Shown here piece after piece: positions 61,156-64,000 of a stretch of 64,000 bases of DNA. The notes under the pieces are model-generated. The model was not told the DNA's origin. It ran no database searches and saw only the letters and a list, made by a program, of their open reading frames with translations. Source of the DNA: Ophiodon elongatus (taxonomy: Eukaryota; Chordata; Actinopteri; Perciformes; Hexagrammidae); the NCBI GenBank assembly GCA_016806645.1, contig JACSYO010000384.1:1522501-1586500 (forward strand), written 5' to 3'. Each line of letters starts with the position of its first letter. The first letter of the stretch is position 1. The position numbers and the translations under genes are program-made.

Positions 61156-63170
61156 TATGTAGGCGGACTTACGCTTACTGTAGTAGCCAACATAACGTTG
61201 TGCTTTGCTGTGTAGTCCTATGTGAGTGCTTGGCCATTCTGTTGCCACCTCAGGTAAATATCAGCCATTTGCCAGAATAAGCAAAAAAATGAATTTCATG
61301 AAGTTCTGATCACTGACCACTTACATTTGGGTGATATTTATCAGTGAATACATGAATATTAGATTGGTAATAAAGAAACTGCAATCACAGCAGTTAATCA
61401 TTGCATTGGGACTGAGCAGCTGCGGGTTGTTCCAGAACTCCTCTTTGCAGAGTCCCATTGTAATCGTGTAGATGCCAGGTCATCACAAGTCGCAGACTAA
61501 TGATCAAGCTCGCAGTTGGTGGGCCTCAGTGGCTTGGCAGTCCTTGACCGTTTTCCTTCTTATGTTGATTTACCCAATAAATTGCTGCTCTCGGCCATTT
61601 CATCTGCCGACATGAGGGCAATTAGAAATGTGCAGCGGGGAACCTTTGCCTCTCATTAACTTAAGATAGGAAATTTAAAAAATAGGAAGAGAAAAGCAGT
61701 GGATACCTCTCCTTTTCCTGACAAACTCTACTGTCCCACTCCATTACAGCCGAGACATGTCCCTTACTATATCGGGTGCCAATCAATAAGCCATTGGTTT
61801 GGCCCAAGTGATGTTATTGCTTTAGTTGCACTCCCTGGACTTGGATGAAGATGATAAATTCAGGGGGACTGGAGGGTGTCAGGGTAATTAAGTCGGTTAA
61901 AGTAAGCTCAAGTGACGATCCCCATGCTAAACAGGCAAAGCAAACTGACCTGAAATAACCCTCACACTAGTGGCTTTGTCCGGTAGGCTCAGCAAGCGCT
62001 CTCAGGAAGTCGTCTCTGTGCATAACTTTCCTCCCGCAGTGTTACGGTAATGACTTGGTACAAGACACAGCAGCACCTCAAGCATGGTGAAAACTGAAGC
62101 ACTGATTCCAGCCGCTTGCCTGGCCTCCAGACATGGGGAATATTTATCCTGACAAAGAGTGAGTGACTGAGGCACGCGCCACACTAATCTCTCAATGCAA
62201 TGAAATGTCTTTCCCCATGGCAGAAATATTCTCATGCAGTCTGCTAAGTTTTCACTAATCCACACATATCATTCTGAAGAAAATGCGCCTTTCAGAAAAT
62301 GGTTAGTTTGGATATTAAAAACAGAGCAGTCATCTCCACCTGTTATTTTTTTTTCCGGTCTTGAGTGGGTACAAGAAGGTTCTCTTTTGTAACTGTCATA
62401 CAAATGATGCAAAAACCAGCATCAAGGTGATGAAAGGAACACACTTAGTAAAAAGCTCATTTGATAAATAACAGGCAACCACTAAAGAAATGGTAAATAA
62501 TTCAAATGAGGGGGAACAAGGTACTTCAGTGAACGGAATAACAGAAGGCGAGAGAGAGAGGATGAGATTGACGTCATGCGGCAGATGTTCGTCCTGTACT
62601 GTACACGCTTGTCACTATTCGTTGAGGTTCATTTGCTGTCTACTTTGTCAAACGGAAGGAAAGGTTTCATTATTTATTCAAGTGAAGTAAAAGCACCAGC
62701 AAATCCGAAGACGTTTTTAAAAGGAATCAAACCAACAGAAAATCGTGTCATGTCGTTTGAAGCAATTTTAATGGTAATTTTATGGTGCGCTGCTTGGAAA
62801 TAATTGCTGTCAAAAACGCCACAACAATTTAAGAAGAAGAGCTTTTTGGGACTATGACCACACTGCGTCCTCACACATTCCGCGCACAAACAGCCACATG
62901 TGAGCCAGATGCACTTCATTGTGTCAGTCCAGGGATATGTGGAGTCCTTAATAGTCTCAAAATTAGGAGTGTTTCATAGTAAGTTATGAGAAGGACACAA
63001 CTATTTGTTAATCATGTAATTCCTGTCATTACGGTTTTGGAAAAACTATTTCCTGATAAAACTGTGAAAAATGCTTTTCATCTGCTTCTAACATAAAAAA
63101 TCACAAACACAATTACAATGAGCAATTATTTTTAGTGGCCATGGTCCATTCAGTACCTCGAAGAGTTAGT
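61156..63170. other. Unique sequence with conserved-element-like blocks, no gene seen
   Basis: 61480-61680 (gcagactaatgatcaagctc; gagggcaattagaaatgtg) and 61770-61950 (agggtaattaagtcgg) have a conserved-element texture. No coding frame is recognised. Short frames at 62490-62919 lack known motifs. Confidence 0.35.
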
Positions 63171-63401
63171 ACCTATGTCTGAGGCCATGGTTCTCTGCTG
63201 GAAAATGGTGGATTTCAGTTCGGTGTGGCCTCAGCCGTGATGCATGCGCTGTACCGGACTGTTGTGATGAAGATGCGATCACCTCGGGATCCTGCAGGAA
63301 GAACTGGAACAGTTGCAGGGGAGATGGATGTCCGGAATATCCTGCTAAGTCTGCTGCCCCCAAAAACCGGCCCCGGATAAGCAGAAGATAATGGCTGGAT
63401 G
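63171..63401 (+). mobile_element. Heavily deleted Rex3/RTE-like LINE 3' end
   Basis: acctatgtctgaggccatgg then tctctgctggaaaatggtgg matches the finger/palm-distal coding region of the abundant fish LINE I know as Rex3 (RTE clade). After a deletion it resumes with cagccgtgatgcatgcgctg and taccggactgttgtgatgaa (AVMHALYRTVVMK). After a second, larger deletion it continues in RLGILQEELEQLQG and SLLPP. It finishes ccccggataagcagaagata then atggctggatg, the family's 'gataagcggaagaaaatggatgg' end. About two thirds or more of the corresponding region is missing. Naming is from memory of the consensus. Confidence 0.75.
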
Positions 63402-64000
63402 TTCCTTTCCTCATATTTTGGAAAGCCTAACACATTGCATTACCCCAACCATATGACCTGTTTGACACACAAAAAAAAAAACAGACTTCACAGCAAATCA
63501 ACCACCAAAAGTTGAAAGCTGTGCTGACTGCCCCTACAAGCTGCAGTGCTCAATAAACCCCTTAAGAACATCATACTGATGAATAAGCTCTTCTTGGAGC
63601 CGAACATGTAGTTTGTTCTGTGGCTAATCCTAAAGCAAGGACCATGAGGACAATAAAATGCAGACACTGTATATTGGGTCATATACAGTATGTGCTCAGC
63701 AAATGTCATGGCAATCTGCTGATTATATTTAGGTATGTGTTGTGTTCAAGGGCAAAAAAAACTCACTCATTATCTCATGAGATCTAACCAAAATGAAATT
63801 GTAGAAGACCATTTGCAGTTTCTGTATACATTTGAGATTATACATGAAAAAGGATCAATGGATGACTATCTAAAGGTAATCCAGGGATTTAGTATATGTT
63901 TATGTTCTCAGATTCAACAAAGCTCCATTGGACTTCACAGGCTGAGTAGTACTACACATGACTGCTGAAATGACGTTTAATGTTCAAAATTGGTGAAGTT
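63402..64000. other. Unique sequence, no gene seen
   Basis: A 12-nt A run near 63471-63482 and a small dyad actgtata...tatacagt (63667-63690). Frames here are short and unrecognised. Confidence 0.4.

Overview
This window reads as vertebrate, most likely teleost fish, nuclear DNA that is intergenic or, more likely, intronic. I find no intact protein-coding gene. The longest open frames (up to 280 codons) come from a 27-bp minisatellite, dinucleotide repeats or chance. The fish assignment rests on the repeats: L2-like and Rex3/RTE-like LINE remnants, a tRNA-headed SINE whose 3' part carries the 'ctttgagt..tc..agactagaaa' signature, several hAT-type elements with 8-bp target duplications, and long CA, GA and AT microsatellites. 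These assignments are from memory of family consensus sequences, not from a search.

Layout. 1-6.7 kb: mostly unique sequence with a CpG-enriched block (700-1390), an L2-like LINE 3' coding remnant (1437-1790) and a LINE-type tail near 4.4 kb. 6.7-9.85 kb: a hAT cluster. It holds a 19-bp-stem hairpin at 6747-6788, then a 1507-bp element (8331-9837) flanked by the 8-bp duplication CCTAAGAC. Inside that element are a second hAT-like 5' end, a roughly 24-unit 27-bp minisatellite and a decayed BED zinc-finger transposase exon. 12.1-12.85 kb: a second hAT-like element with TIRs and a near-perfect 8-bp duplication. 14.2 kb: a full-length minus-strand SINE. 20.7-22.9 kb and 36.8-37.3 kb: non-autonomous DNA elements, including two copies of one TIR-bearing family in opposite orientation. 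40.1-41.0 kb: an L2-like reverse transcriptase remnant. 46.2-46.5 kb: SINE pieces in an abnormal tail-to-tail arrangement. 60.7-61.2 kb: two adjacent hAT MITEs. 63.2-63.4 kb: a heavily deleted Rex3/RTE-like LINE.

The rest is largely unique, high-complexity sequence. Several blocks have the look of conserved non-coding elements (AT-rich homeodomain-type words inside non-repetitive sequence), but conservation cannot be judged from one sequence. The most interesting non-repeat signal is a minus-strand motif at about 30.24-30.29 kb: a branch-point-like word, a long polypyrimidine tract and TAG directly abutting GTAAGTG. This is the layout of a recursive splice site, and it is followed 108 nt later by a second donor-like site. 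If real, the window lies inside a long intron of a minus-strand gene. An exact RFX X-box match inside a dyad (50187-50209) and a second strong hairpin (51649-51690) also deserve checking. I saw no evidence of a new multi-gene system.
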